Shown here: in pieces, positions 32,500 through 44,341 of the stretch
Layout: each line of letters opens with the position of its first letter
How positions within the stretch are numbered: position 1 is the stretch's first letter
NCBI GenBank assembly: GCA_037976565.1
Contig: CP137682.1
Coordinates: forward strand, 20,180,751 to 20,244,750
Reading direction: 5' to 3'
DNA: 64,000 nt
DNA from: Mesocentrotus franciscanus
Lineage: Eukaryota > Echinodermata > Echinoidea > Camarodonta > Strongylocentrotidae
Made by a program: the position numbers and the translations under genes
Notes under the pieces: model-generated
Databases searched by the model: none
Told to the model about the DNA's origin: nothing
The model's input: the letters and a program-made list of their open reading frames with translations, nothing else

Positions 32500-33760
32500 A
32501 TTCCGATTAACCTTAATACACCCAGAGCCCTGCCATAATTCTTCTCCTTTTGGGAGTCGTTAAAACCTTCTTTTTTCCATCTTTTGTTTTTATTGCTACC
32601 CCTTAAGGTAAAAGCAAATATGAATTTGAGAGAGCTATAGTGAGAAAGAGACGTGCTCTATTTCTTTAATCCGTTACAAAGATCATGAAATGTCGCTTCT
32701 AAAACACGACCGAGTCAAGATGCCCGGTCATCATGGGACTTGCATCCAAGTCTCATTTAGATTCACCACCACCCTCCGGCTGCTAAAATATATTGGTTTA
32801 ATTCTAATGCAAAGCGACTAGAAAGTCAAAGAAAGACATTAAAAGAGGGAAGTGTTGTCTGCTCAAATTTCATCGTCCTTTTTTCCCGCCTAAAACCTGG
32901 AGAATCTTCACCCGGGCGAATGCAGAGACGTGCTCGGCGTATTAGACGCGCGCTCTCTCGCAGGGCCAACCCGGGTGTAAACCTACCCTGAAGCAACTGT
33001 GATTGAAATTCATTCCCTGCGTTGTCGAAACTCGAGAGAAATCTAGGGGAAGAAGCGGGGATTTTTATTTCAAGATCCCTGCAAGCCCACGGGGGGAAAG
33101 ATAGTTTCACACTCGAATCGAAATGCAACTTAACACCTCAACAATGTTCTTGAAACAGGCAATCTACATTTCTCCTTTCTAAATACACGGTAAACGGAGA
33201 AAATAACATGAAAAATGCATGTAGCGGGGATAATAAGAGGGCACTCCAGCGGGAAATGTAGACGCCGTGAAATCTAGCGAGACAAGTAAAGGGAGGGGAG
33301 GAAAATGAGGGCTCAATAAGATGATAACCCATAAAAATAAACCTGGCCTAATTCAGGGCGGATATGACTATGAATGGTAAAAACAAAATTTACATATTCT
33401 GCGGCATTCCTGTCATTCCCGCTCTGCGCATCCTCGATCTCCCTCTCCGCCATCTCTCCCTTCTTCCATCTCTCTCTCTCTCACTTTCATCAACTGCCAT
33501 AGCTGACCATATACGGGGAGGAACTGTAGTAAAAAGCCCCAAAAGATTACCACAACTATTTCATCAGGATAAGGTAAGTCTAGACGACCTGATATCGTCC
33601 AGTGGGACAGAAGCAACATGGACTGAACTATTTCACGTTTATGGGACAGTAAGGGATAAACGAAGAATCATAATGAAGAATCAATTTACGAAACAGAACA
33701 CAAATTGGATCATGAGGTTGCAGGGATAAGATTATCGGCTGTGATCATGCCTCACGGAGG
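32500..33760. other. CpG-dense intergenic block, possible cis-regulatory element
   Basis: Against an AT-rich background this stretch has many CpG, with CACCCGGGCG and AACCCGGGTG as an inverted pair near 32911 and 32968 around GACGCGCGCTCTCTCGCAGG. A 100-codon minus-strand ORF (32826-33128) has no recognisable domain and is probably a by-product of composition. Confidence 0.3.
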
Positions 33761-34009
33761 TTAATATTCATGTATCTCCTTTCTCAACTCGGAAAGAAAG
33801 AGAAAATAGAATTTAATATGAACAAATTGTTTTGTCTTTAGGCTATGGATTATTTTATTAGGATATTTGTATATGGACGGTATTATGAACAAACACTTCG
33901 GGAAGGTTTCCGGAAATTCTATACCATTTTTATCTTGTTAATTTAAAAGATGATTCAAAACAATTTGGTAAAAGATGGTTTACGATATTACGAATAAGAA
34001 AGACTAGAT

Positions 34010-34640
34010 GGAGGGAGAGTGAGATAAAGAGAGGGGGGGGTGTGAAAATGGAAATAGTGAGTTACGATTTTAAAATATCTATAGAACCTTCTAGAAGAGA
34101 AAGAGAGTGGAGATGGAGGGAGGGAGGGGATGAGACACAAAATTAAAGTAGGAGAAAGAGACAAGCAGAAAACTAGAGGGAAATGAAAGGCAAGAAAGGA
34201 GGGAGACAGAGAGAGAGAGAGAGAGAGAGAATGTAAGAGAGTGTGGAAAATGTTCGGATGTTCGGTTCGATCTTTTTCTCGTTTTGTATAGGCTACTACA
34301 TGATACAATTTCATTTTTAATTCGTATTTGAATATTAAATTGCGTTCAATTTATCATAGGAAAAGTTATGGAAGAGGGAAGGGAGGAGAGGAAGGAAGGG
34401 AGATACAACGAAGAGCAGGTTTTGGGAGAGGGCAAGAGGGGGATAGTGAAATCAAATGCGTTAGAAACAAGTAGAGGGAGAAATTTACAAAGTGATAGAG
34501 AAAGAAGAGAGAGAAATAACGAAAGAGGGAGGGGAGAAAGAAAGAATGAGAAGGGGGAAACACGAGGGGCTCATAGAAAATGAGAGAGCGAAAGAAAGAG
34601 AGAATGAGAAAGAAAGTGAGAGAGGGGGAGGCGGTAAATT
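34010..34640 (+). repeat. Long purine-rich region
   Basis: GAGAGA, GGGAGG and GAAAGA mixtures interrupted by ordinary AT-rich sequence (about 34245-34360). Only low-complexity ORFs occur. Confidence 0.8.
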
Positions 34641-36103
34641 GTCTCTGTTTAGACAAGAAAAAGTATAGAATACATATCTAAAATCCACTGCTGTAAATGT
34701 AATAATTGCATCTAGAATGCCATAACTCCGAGATGTACTTTTCATGGCCATTGCTTTGGGGGTGATTGAGGGCATTATGGCAGTTTGTTTGGATAATGGA
34801 GCCTCATATTCTCATTTTTCTCTTGCTTTTGCACATTTATATAATAATCCTCCATAATCATCAACCATAACCTTAAACAGAAACAAATATGAGTATGCTA
34901 ATAACCGTTAACATTTCCACTCATTTTCTTGATTTGTTTCTCCTTCTGTGTCTTTGTTCGACTCAATTGAACAGTAACATTCCATGATCTTATTTGTATC
35001 ATAAATCGTTTCCACATTTTAATGGCATTCTTGGATTGCAAGAACGCACAGTTGATGTTTTTAGCCCTGGATTTTGCGTTCGGTTCCCTTAGCTTTATTC
35101 CTGTTATGGACTATTCAGCTGAATCAGACGCACATTTGATATTTCTCTCTTACTCTTTCGTAATACAGAACTGATAATTGTTTAGCCCCTTGCCAATGCA
35201 ACCGTTTCTTTCATAAGCGTCTAATCATTATAGAAAAAACATGCAAAATAAACTGTTGGTAATTTTGAATTTTTCTAAGTTATAAGATCACTTTTACTTG
35301 CACTTTTAAGTTACGACTTTTGTGAATCTCATGAATTAGTTTTTGAATTAAATCTGAAACTCAGCCATTCGAAAATTTCGTATAAGTTTATAATTTCTTG
35401 CATATAATACAGGGCCTTTTGGAGAAAAAAATTGCCTTTGTTGAGCCTCTTTATAACTGACCTTTGACAGGTTTTTTTTTTCTTTCTTTCAGCGCTCTCA
35501 AACCTTTGAGAGGTTTTGGGTTATGCATCATGGAACACAAAATGAATGCTCGTGGCCTATGAATTAATACAATGTATAATGCATTTTAGAGGGTTTCCTG
35601 AAAAGCACGCAATTATATTATTCTAAAAGGGGTGCCGTGTTAACTTTAAACAATAAACATGGCCGGAATTTTGAATTCACATACATTATTCAGGGCGATA
35701 AACATCTTTAAAATGCAAATATTTAAAACTAGTCAACTGGACACCTTTGAAATGGTCAAAAGTGGATTTAGCGCCTTAAGCAATAAAACCAATTTAGACA
35801 CAGCGCCTGTTTTTAATGAAATGACAAGAACTTGGAACTCACATCTTTAACCTCAAAAGCAATTTCGAAATGCAAGGTAGATGATTTTTTTTTTCTTCTT
35901 CCCCATACGAAATGTTGTAGGCCTATACAATTTCAGGCAAAATTATCATTATTATGATATGAATAATCGAATCTTTGGAAAACAAATAATTTGAATATCT
36001 CATTTTATTGTGAAGGATAAAAGGAGTGAATAGGAACAAAGAGTGGATTGGCATCTTTTGATGCAAACGTTTTCAATTTTCTTCATCATAGAGAAAAAAA
36101 GGA

Positions 36104-36330
36104 ACAAATCAAATAAAAACAAAAACAAGAAAAACAAACAGCAGAAACAAAAACAAAACAAAAACAAAATCTATCTCCATCTCATGTGCATCTGTCTTTT
36201 CCCCCTTCTCTCCCTCTCTCTCTCTCTCCCTCCTCCTCATTCCACCCTCTCTCTCTCTCTCTTCCATCTTGCCCATTTTGTTCTTATTTTCACTCAAACT
36301 GTTCCTCTTCTCCCCTTTCTCGCTCACTTC
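36104..36330 (+). repeat. A-rich AAACAA tract followed by pyrimidine tract
   Basis: AACAAAAACAAGAAAAAC-type sequence switches at about 36172 to CT-rich sequence. Confidence 0.8.
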
Positions 36331-36632
36331 TCCTTCCCCTTTTCTGAACGGAATAGCAATTAGGCCGTACCTATTTTCATCTCTCAGAGGGCATTTTCGG
36401 TGTCTTAAAATCTAGATTCGGCATGCAAATGTATCTCGCTCCACTATCAGTGAACATTAATTATGTATATCATGTTTGATTTATGTGGCCAAAGCGTGGT
36501 CTCATGTTGGGCACGCTCGATCAGATATTTTCATCAACTTCGACGTGATCTACTTGTCTTACGCCTTAGCAGTAGGAACTTTGACTTTGATGTTTAACCT
36601 TACCCATGTTGGCTGCTTCAAGGAAATCCTTA

Positions 36633-36954
36633 GGGTGGTATTCTCGAAAGCGGACTAACTTTAGTCCATGGTTTAATTCTCCGACTAAGTATGGAATGCC
36701 AAGTGTCCATATGAATATATTTTTGAATAATTTGATATGTCCCTAAATTACCATGGTAACATAATTATTTCATAGTTATATCGTTGTAATTAACTATGTT
36801 ATTACAAAATAGTTCTTTAATGAAAACATTTTATTTTAATTTAGTGACAGATTAAATTATTCAAAAACATATTTATATGGACACTGTGCATTCCATACTT
36901 AGTCGGAGGATTAAACCATGGACTAAAGTTAGTCCGCTTTCGAAAATACCACCC
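36633..36954. mobile_element. Fold-back MITE, family F1 copy 1, with 3-bp target duplication
   Basis: A 322-bp near-palindrome from GGGTGGTATTCTCGAAAGCG to CGCTTTCGAAAATACCACCC, flanked by TTA on both sides (36630-36632 and 36955-36957). The arms run over 100 bp with only the AT-rich centre unpaired. It is intergenic. Confidence 0.82.
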
Positions 36955-38326
36955 TTAGTTACTTGACTTTCAACTGCTTTTGATTCAGATCCCTAAAAAA
37001 ATTGCAAGATGTACGAGAAGAAATTTATGCGCACGCTGCATCTAGTTTTGTTTCATGATTATATTGCGTTTGATAATAGGAATTTTGAAGAGGAAACAAC
37101 TTTTAAATTTAAAGGATGCATTTTTTTTTAACACCTAAAGTTTGGGATAATGTTTCTTATACCCTAACCCTAACCTTTGCCCTCAGTTTAGAAAAGATAG
37201 GCATAGCTATAGAATTTTCATGCACCCTTTACAGTTCTTGGTCAACCAAAATATCATAGAAATATTGTTAAAAATAGACAAAAACAAGACAAAGTAACAC
37301 ATTAAATAAATATTTTTTTAGTATTTTTAATGAAATGTACAAATATAGACATTACACCGAAATAGATATACATGTAATTAAAAACATATCAGCATATGTA
37401 TGTATGTACATATGATATATTATATACAAATAAGGTGTAATCAGTTAAAATTTGATAGATTTGAATCTATCAATTCAATTTAGAGATTTTTTATGGTTAT
37501 TATTCTGGTGGCTGCACTGATAATGCTCTTGACTGCTTCCTACATTGTATAGTCATTCATGCATGTTGCAAATATTCTTTTTTTTTATGAATAAATTAAA
37601 TAAATGCTAACATGAACTTCAATATATTTAGACCATTCTACAGAACAGAACAAATATAAATTGACCAATCTTTCTTTGCCCATCAAAGAGTAGTAAGTAC
37701 TTTTAAAGTGGAATCAAGTGAATTTAGTAAGTCTTTTAAACCAATTACAAACAAACAAACAACAAAAGTCTGAATATGGTAGCATCATCTTTCTATTTAA
37801 AAAAAATGCATAAATAACATTGTGAAATAATATGGTGCAATAGAAAAGTGAAATCTTTGTAACTTTTTCTTTCAAAGTTCTCCAAAGGATGTTCCCTCTT
37901 GGACCTACCTGGGAGAGTAATTTGAATCCATTGAATGTTCTCCATTCAACCAATCATGTATGTTTCTTTAAAAACGAGGTTTATCACAAACACTTAACCG
38001 GTACTCAGGTTGGCTGTTTAGCTTTCATTTTGAGGATGCAATCAAACATATATTATATGAATTAGGCCCTTAGAGATTTTACGGAATGCAAGTATGGAAT
38101 AAAGGCCGCAATGTGCATTGATTCATGGCATATTAACATGCATGTATCTCGGTGCTCTAGCTTACAATAATATCACATGCTATGTTATAACACAACGTTT
38201 CCAGGTCGACTTAAAAAACACAATATGAAAGCATGATTTGATTTCAATTGTCTCTCTTCTAGGCAATCCCATGAATACTGTTAATACCACAGAGAAAAGT
38301 TTTATGCACAAATTCAATTAAAGGTC

Positions 38327-38332
38327 TTTAAT
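38327..38332 (-). promoter_or_regulatory. LRRC23: Candidate LRRC23 poly(A) signal ATTAAA
   Basis: On the minus strand ATTAAA lies 124 bases past the LRRC23 stop, a normal distance for a short 3' UTR. I saw no AATAAA nearer. Confidence 0.4.
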
Positions 38333-38455
38333 AGGCTATTGATTTAAGGATTAAAGATGAAGATTCATTGCAGTATGGCAACTTTGCAAGGACGGATAAA
38401 GGTGTGTTTCCACGTGGATCAGGAATAACGTCTCTTTCTTGAAAGCGGAGAAGTA

Positions 38456-38497
38456 TCAGGCGTCTTCTCCATCCGACTGTATGACTTCTTCTGCTCC
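38456..38497 (-). CDS. LRRC23: LRRC23 exon 8 (terminal micro-exon with stop)
   Basis: After the acceptor TTCTGTAACACAG it encodes GAEEVIQSDGEDA and then TGA. The 13 residues bring the protein to 344 aa. The tail is acidic like the human one but not alignable. The exon is invisible to an ORF scan; it was chosen from its strong acceptor, matching phase and the expected length. Confidence 0.78.
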   Translation of the reverse strand, partial: GAEEVIQSDGEDA

Positions 38498-39968
38498 CTG
38501 TGTTACAGAAATAAATAAGAAATAAAGAGGATAATAGCCAGAGAATAACACGATACGTGTTAAAGGTACTATGTCCCATTTGCAGGCCAGAAAAATGAAA
38601 AAGTTAAATTCCAACGGCATTCGAAAGACAATACTAATTTAGAACTTCCCTCAAAAACGAAAGGGCTTGAAAATGGCTTTTAATGAGAAAATAACGACCA
38701 TTAGATGTCGAATCGACATAAGTGATTGCAATCACCTAAGTAATAATCTGATTTTCAGACCCTTTTACCGAATGATCGTACGTTTTGTGCTGCACAAAGA
38801 TTCAATCAGGTTAATTTTGGCCATTACAAGTAGTGGGTTATTGATATAGACAAATGCTCATGTACCTGTCACAGCTCATTTTATGAATGTTATTACCAAA
38901 GAAAAAAAAAATGTCAGTCAGTCACTCAATAGTGTCTGACACTGAAGTCTAGAAAGTAAACGGGTTTCCTTGCATCATTTGAATTCTAGCACACTGGTAA
39001 TGTTTAGATTTCACAGATAGGACATACATGACATATTCATAATTCCTGCAAAGTTCTACAGAATTTGATGTTGGCTGCAAAATGGACATAGTATCTTTAA
39101 ACCAGCGCTGTGTGCAATACTGTGCAGTGTGCGTCTATTGTTGAAACTTCAATAACTATCGTGCTGTGCTGTGAACTAAGGGTTTGACAGAGTAGAATGG
39201 TAGCCTCAATTTCGAGTTTTTTTCAGATATCAACAAACAATTATAGGAAATCATGATTAAAGCATCAACATGCAAAATGCATTTCATTCAAATTTTTTTT
39301 TGCTGCAAAAAAAATGCCTTATTCACAAAGGTACTATTTTACATTTTCAAAGCTCTCCAAACTCTCCAAACCACTCCAAACTGTTTTACTGGTGAAATAA
39401 TTCCCATAAATATACAATTTGAAGGGATTTAGGCACTTTCAACAAACAATTATAAATTTTAATTAAATGAAAATGAAAAGAGGTTAATCATTCTTCACCC
39501 CCTGAACATTCAAATTTTGCTTCAAACTTTCACCATGTTAATTCAACCATAGAAGATCTTCAAATATGTTAAATAGTACCTTTAAAAAAAAATCCCATTT
39601 CCAACTTCAGAATAAAACAAGGTTAATAAACCACTTTCCTTTCACAAGAATGTTTAAATAAACAAGAAATATACATGTACACTTCATTCATGTACATTTC
39701 AAAATTACATTAACTTTGTGTTTAGCCCATTTCAGCTGCATTTTACAAAATGTCACTCTTCCATGGAATCCTTTGCACATAATGAACAAAGACAAAAAAT
39801 GATGATTAAATTTTAAAATGGTGACTTAATAACATACTCTGCATTGAAATTCACACCCTTCCTAAGAAAGCAGTTGACAACAGCACTTGAAACAAATTTT
39901 TTTAATGTTCAACCTCCACAGACTATCTTTAAAAATTATTTGTTTTAATCTTTACTTCATGTCTCCCC

Positions 39969-40006
<38 letters not shown>

Positions 40007-42313
40007 ATTCAATTCGAGAACTTAATATCTCATTGTTTGATAGAGCAATTTGTGTTTCATAGAACACAAATCATTTTGTTATTCTTTATAAAAATATTTG
40101 GAGATCTGCTCCTCTCCTTTTTCATGTTTTTATTTCAGCCATCTTGATGCCACTTCATCAAAAGCAAGTTTTAATGAAGAGAAATGCTCAAAAAATTTAA
40201 TTCTGTAAAACCAGAAACTTTCACTAATTTCACAAGTGGTTCAGAAATTTCACACCCTAAAATAATCAAATTACAATTGACATAACACTAAATTATTGCA
40301 ATTCGCAAAGGTCTCATGTCATGTAAATGCCAAACAATTCGCAAAAATGTCTGGTTTGAGAGTACATTACTAAAGTGGTCAATTCGATAGGAGCTTTTTT
40401 TAACATACCTCTCCGGCAGCCAGCTCTTCCGCTCTCCTCTGCTCGTAGATCTCTTCTGCCTCCTGCCTCTCTTCCTCATTATAGTCATCCTTGTCAAGAC
40501 GTTCTATTCTCCTGATACCAATCAAAACCTCCATCCTGTATTCATCATCGTCTGAACAGGGGTTCTCTGCAGTGTGAAAGGGGTGGGGAAAGGTGGTTAT
40601 TGTCAACCTGCATTATGAAAGCGTCATTCACACTTTTAAACCTAATGAACTATTGCTATCATTCTTCTCCTCCTAATGCTTTCTTTCTCCAATTCTACTC
40701 CCACTTTTTTTTTCTTTCCCTTTATACATGTATTGTTCGTCAAATAGCCTATTATTTCCTTTATTACGTTAATCCTTCATGTATTCAATTTTTCTTTTTC
40801 TTTAATTGCTTTCTTTTTTTCTCCTTCATTATCTTCTGTGTTTTAACCTTCATCTGCTATTTGTTCATCTTCTTTCTTTCTTTTAATTTTCCTTTTTATA
40901 CATAAAAGTTAACCAAACTAGAGGTTATGAATTAAAAAGCAAATGGCAATCACATCACATTATTAGCCAAGCTGAGAATAAGAATTGTATGACAGTAAGG
41001 CATGTAGACTATTGAAAAACAGTAATTAATTTTAAAACAGTAATTAATTTTCTTCCATTCAAGAAATAGTTTCTACCACACATGATCCTATTTACTGTAG
41101 GCAAATATTTCGTATCTCAATGTCAAAGTTTACATGTCTATGTGAAGACAAAGAAATGTTTCTTTGCTTACCGGAGAGGATCAGGGCCCGAAGTTTGGGC
41201 AGGCATTTCATCTTGGCCGTCTCCTTCACGTCGCTCACCATGTTTCCCCTCATATTGATGTATTGTAGGTTCCTCATATTCTCTGAGAAACCATCCAGGT
41301 TTGAGATTTGGTTGTCACGGAGATGGAGCGTCGTGAGGTGCTCCAATCGCTCAAGCCCCTCCAGTTTAGTGATCATGTTAGCGGCCTAAGGAAAGACGTT
41401 ATACATGACAGACTGTGACTGTGTTTTCATTATGCTAAATTTAGCATATCTACTTTTGGCACTATACATGTACATGTACATGTGGTTATGTTTTCATTAT
41501 ACCCTAATTTTACACTAAGAAGTCTTGAGCTATTAGTATAGATGTCTTTTCAATACACCAAAGCTGTATTTTTCAGGCCATTGTTCCCATTAAATATATA
41601 CATGTGACAGCTGTAAGTGAATATGATTTATTGTACTAAAGACAAAGACATTAATTATTATCAACTTCCCTTGATAGCTCAAGGTGCTATCCCTACACCA
41701 CAAAACTAAAAAGTTCTGAATATTACATAAATTTTCACACTACATCTAATTGGCTGTGTTTCAATTATGCACACAAATATGAAATATACTCAATTTTTGT
41801 CCACTATGCCCAATTGCCACATGATCTAAAAGACTAAGTTTTTTAAAATCATATTGAAATATAAAAGCAATAGTAGCGAACATGCTATAGTCATTAGTTC
41901 CCAGACCTAATTTTACCTGTAAAGTTTCTATTGGTACTGGTAATTAACAACCCCTATTGGGATAAGTTTTAATTGAAAACTTATCCCAATACCCCGCTCT
42001 GACGATGTGAAATACTGCCGGCTGTAGCAATTTTTCCAGGGCCCGTTGCATAAAACTTACCATTGATGGTAACTTTGCCATCAATGGCAACTACCATGAT
42101 AACAGGGCTCACCAGCCAATCAAAATCAAGGTTTCCATGGTAGTTACCATTGATGGCAAAGTTACCATCTATGGTAAGTTTTGTGCAATGGAGCCCAGAT
42201 CTTCTACATAAATAATTTGATATTATACAAAAACCATAAAAATGGTATTATTTAAAAAAAATTAGAATCAACATAAGTATTTCAAAAATATATACAAATG
42301 AAAAAAAATATAT

Positions 42314-42367
<54 letters not shown>

Positions 42368-44308
42368 TTGGGGGGGGGGAATGTGGTGAGCATGAAAGTC
42401 ATTAGTTATTCAACACTGTCTGCTGAAAGTCTACTCTTGTGTCATTGTGTGACTGCTCATTGTAAACTACAAAATTAAATGATTATCTCGTAGCAAGAGA
42501 TATCGCATCAAGTGCTCCCAGGTATAAATACACATCTAAATTATTACATCATGTTTTCTGATGCAAAATATTGACAGGGCTAATTTCCTTAACGGAAATC
42601 TGGACAAAAAACGTTCACTAATTGGTTCAACAACCTTTGTGATAAATTACATTTGTGATAATAACCATGGAAATACATACAGAAAGTGGACAGAAATAGA
42701 TGATTTCCATGATTAACAATTGAGTGGGCGGCTTACTCAATACACTGGCGATTTGAGAGTTACAGGAAAGAGCACGATTTTGACATTTCACTAGGAATTC
42801 AACATACATATGACTAGATCAAACATCATTATTGTTGTTAATAAAGATAGCAACATCTAATGCATACTTGTGTTGCCATGGTAATGATAATGAGTGTTCT
42901 ATCAATAGCAGATGAATCAGACAATGGTGATTTTTTTTTAAATGAAACAAACACAATCAAATAATGTTCATGCACATGTCTTTGGTATTAAGGAGATTAA
43001 TAACTTTAGAATTTGTTTCGCTAAGGATATATTTTGATTGTGTCCAACAAGAACTATCTGTATCTATCTCATTATCGCTCCCATTGAAAAGATGAGCCAG
43101 CATTCAAAGGAATGACACATTGAAGATAGTTGTTGATAACCTTTACAATCGATGAGATAAAAATCAAATAAAAGAAGGTTATCTTTTATAATAAACTAAA
43201 AGTGCACCAAAGAGGGAAAGTCAGTAAAAGGGGTCAAAATGTAGTTTATGTTCACCTTTAGTCTTTCATAACTGTTACAATCAACTCAGAGCATCTTAAC
43301 CTTTTTCATTCATTTCTTCACATTGGATATGAAGATAAATAGTATTTCTGCTAAGGTACTAATTCTCATGTAAGTATTTGTGACAACATATAAACAGAGA
43401 ACAACACACTTTTAAAGAAACATGAAACAAATCATATCAACCTATATCTCGAAAGTCAATGTTGCCATCAAATTTGAAGTTCACTTTCAATATATTACAT
43501 TTGCTATATACATGTACATGTATCTTTACGAGTAATATTTTCGGATAATTTTTTAATTTAGGAAACCAGTATGAAACCCTAAACCCACAAAGCAAATTAC
43601 ACAGTGATTGGTCGCCTTTGATTAAAGACATTACCTTGACCAGTTCTGTGGATTACCATAAAGCTGGAGTATTAGACTTAATTAAGGGGGCCCTTATTTT
43701 AAGAATTCATCAAAAACATGTTTTCATGTCTAAAATATCCTGAAATTTGTCTAGATTAGCAATCCCCACATTTATGATTGATAGCTCTAATGTACATCAT
43801 TCTAAATAATCTGATTTTTCATCATTCATTTCTGGAAAGAAGATTGCCGGTTAAAATCCCTCTCCATTAAAAAGAAGAAGAAGAAAAAGGAAGAGGAGGA
43901 GAAGGAGGAGGAGGAGGAAGAGGAAGAGGAAGAGGAAGAGGAAGAGGAAGAGGAAGAGGAAGAGGAAGAGGAAGAGGAAGAGGAAGAGGAAGAGGAAGAG
44001 GAAGAGGAAGAGGAAGAGGAAGAGGAAGAAGAAGAACAAGAACAACAACAACAACAACAAGAAGAACAAGAAGAAAAAGAAGAACAAGAAGAACAAGAAG
44101 AACAAGAAGAACAACAAGAACAACAAGAACAACAAGAACAACAACAAGAAGAACAACAAGAAGAACAACAACAAGAAGAACAAGAAGAAGAACAAGAAGA
44201 AGAACAAGAAGAACAATAAGAACAAGATGAACAAGAACAAGAAAAAGAACAAGAACAAGAACAAGAACAAGAAGAACAACAAGAACAACAAGAACAAGAA
44301 AGAGAGGA

Positions 44309-44341
<33 letters not shown>

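Larger units (their letters stand above)
34650..38300. other. Intergenic AT-rich sequence between the convergent genes
   Basis: Apart from the fold-back element at 36633 and the simple repeat at 36104, I see no gene, RNA gene or further element. Short ORFs such as 35659-35850 and 36476-36658 have no recognisable content. Confidence 0.5.

Noticed and set aside
32826..33128. 100-aa minus-strand ORF in the CpG-dense block
   Set aside because: Open frame is likely a composition effect; nothing conserved recognised.
38328..38579. 83-aa minus-strand ORF overlapping LRRC23 exon 8
   Set aside because: It is in a different frame from the LRRC23 reading frame and spans intron and exon.
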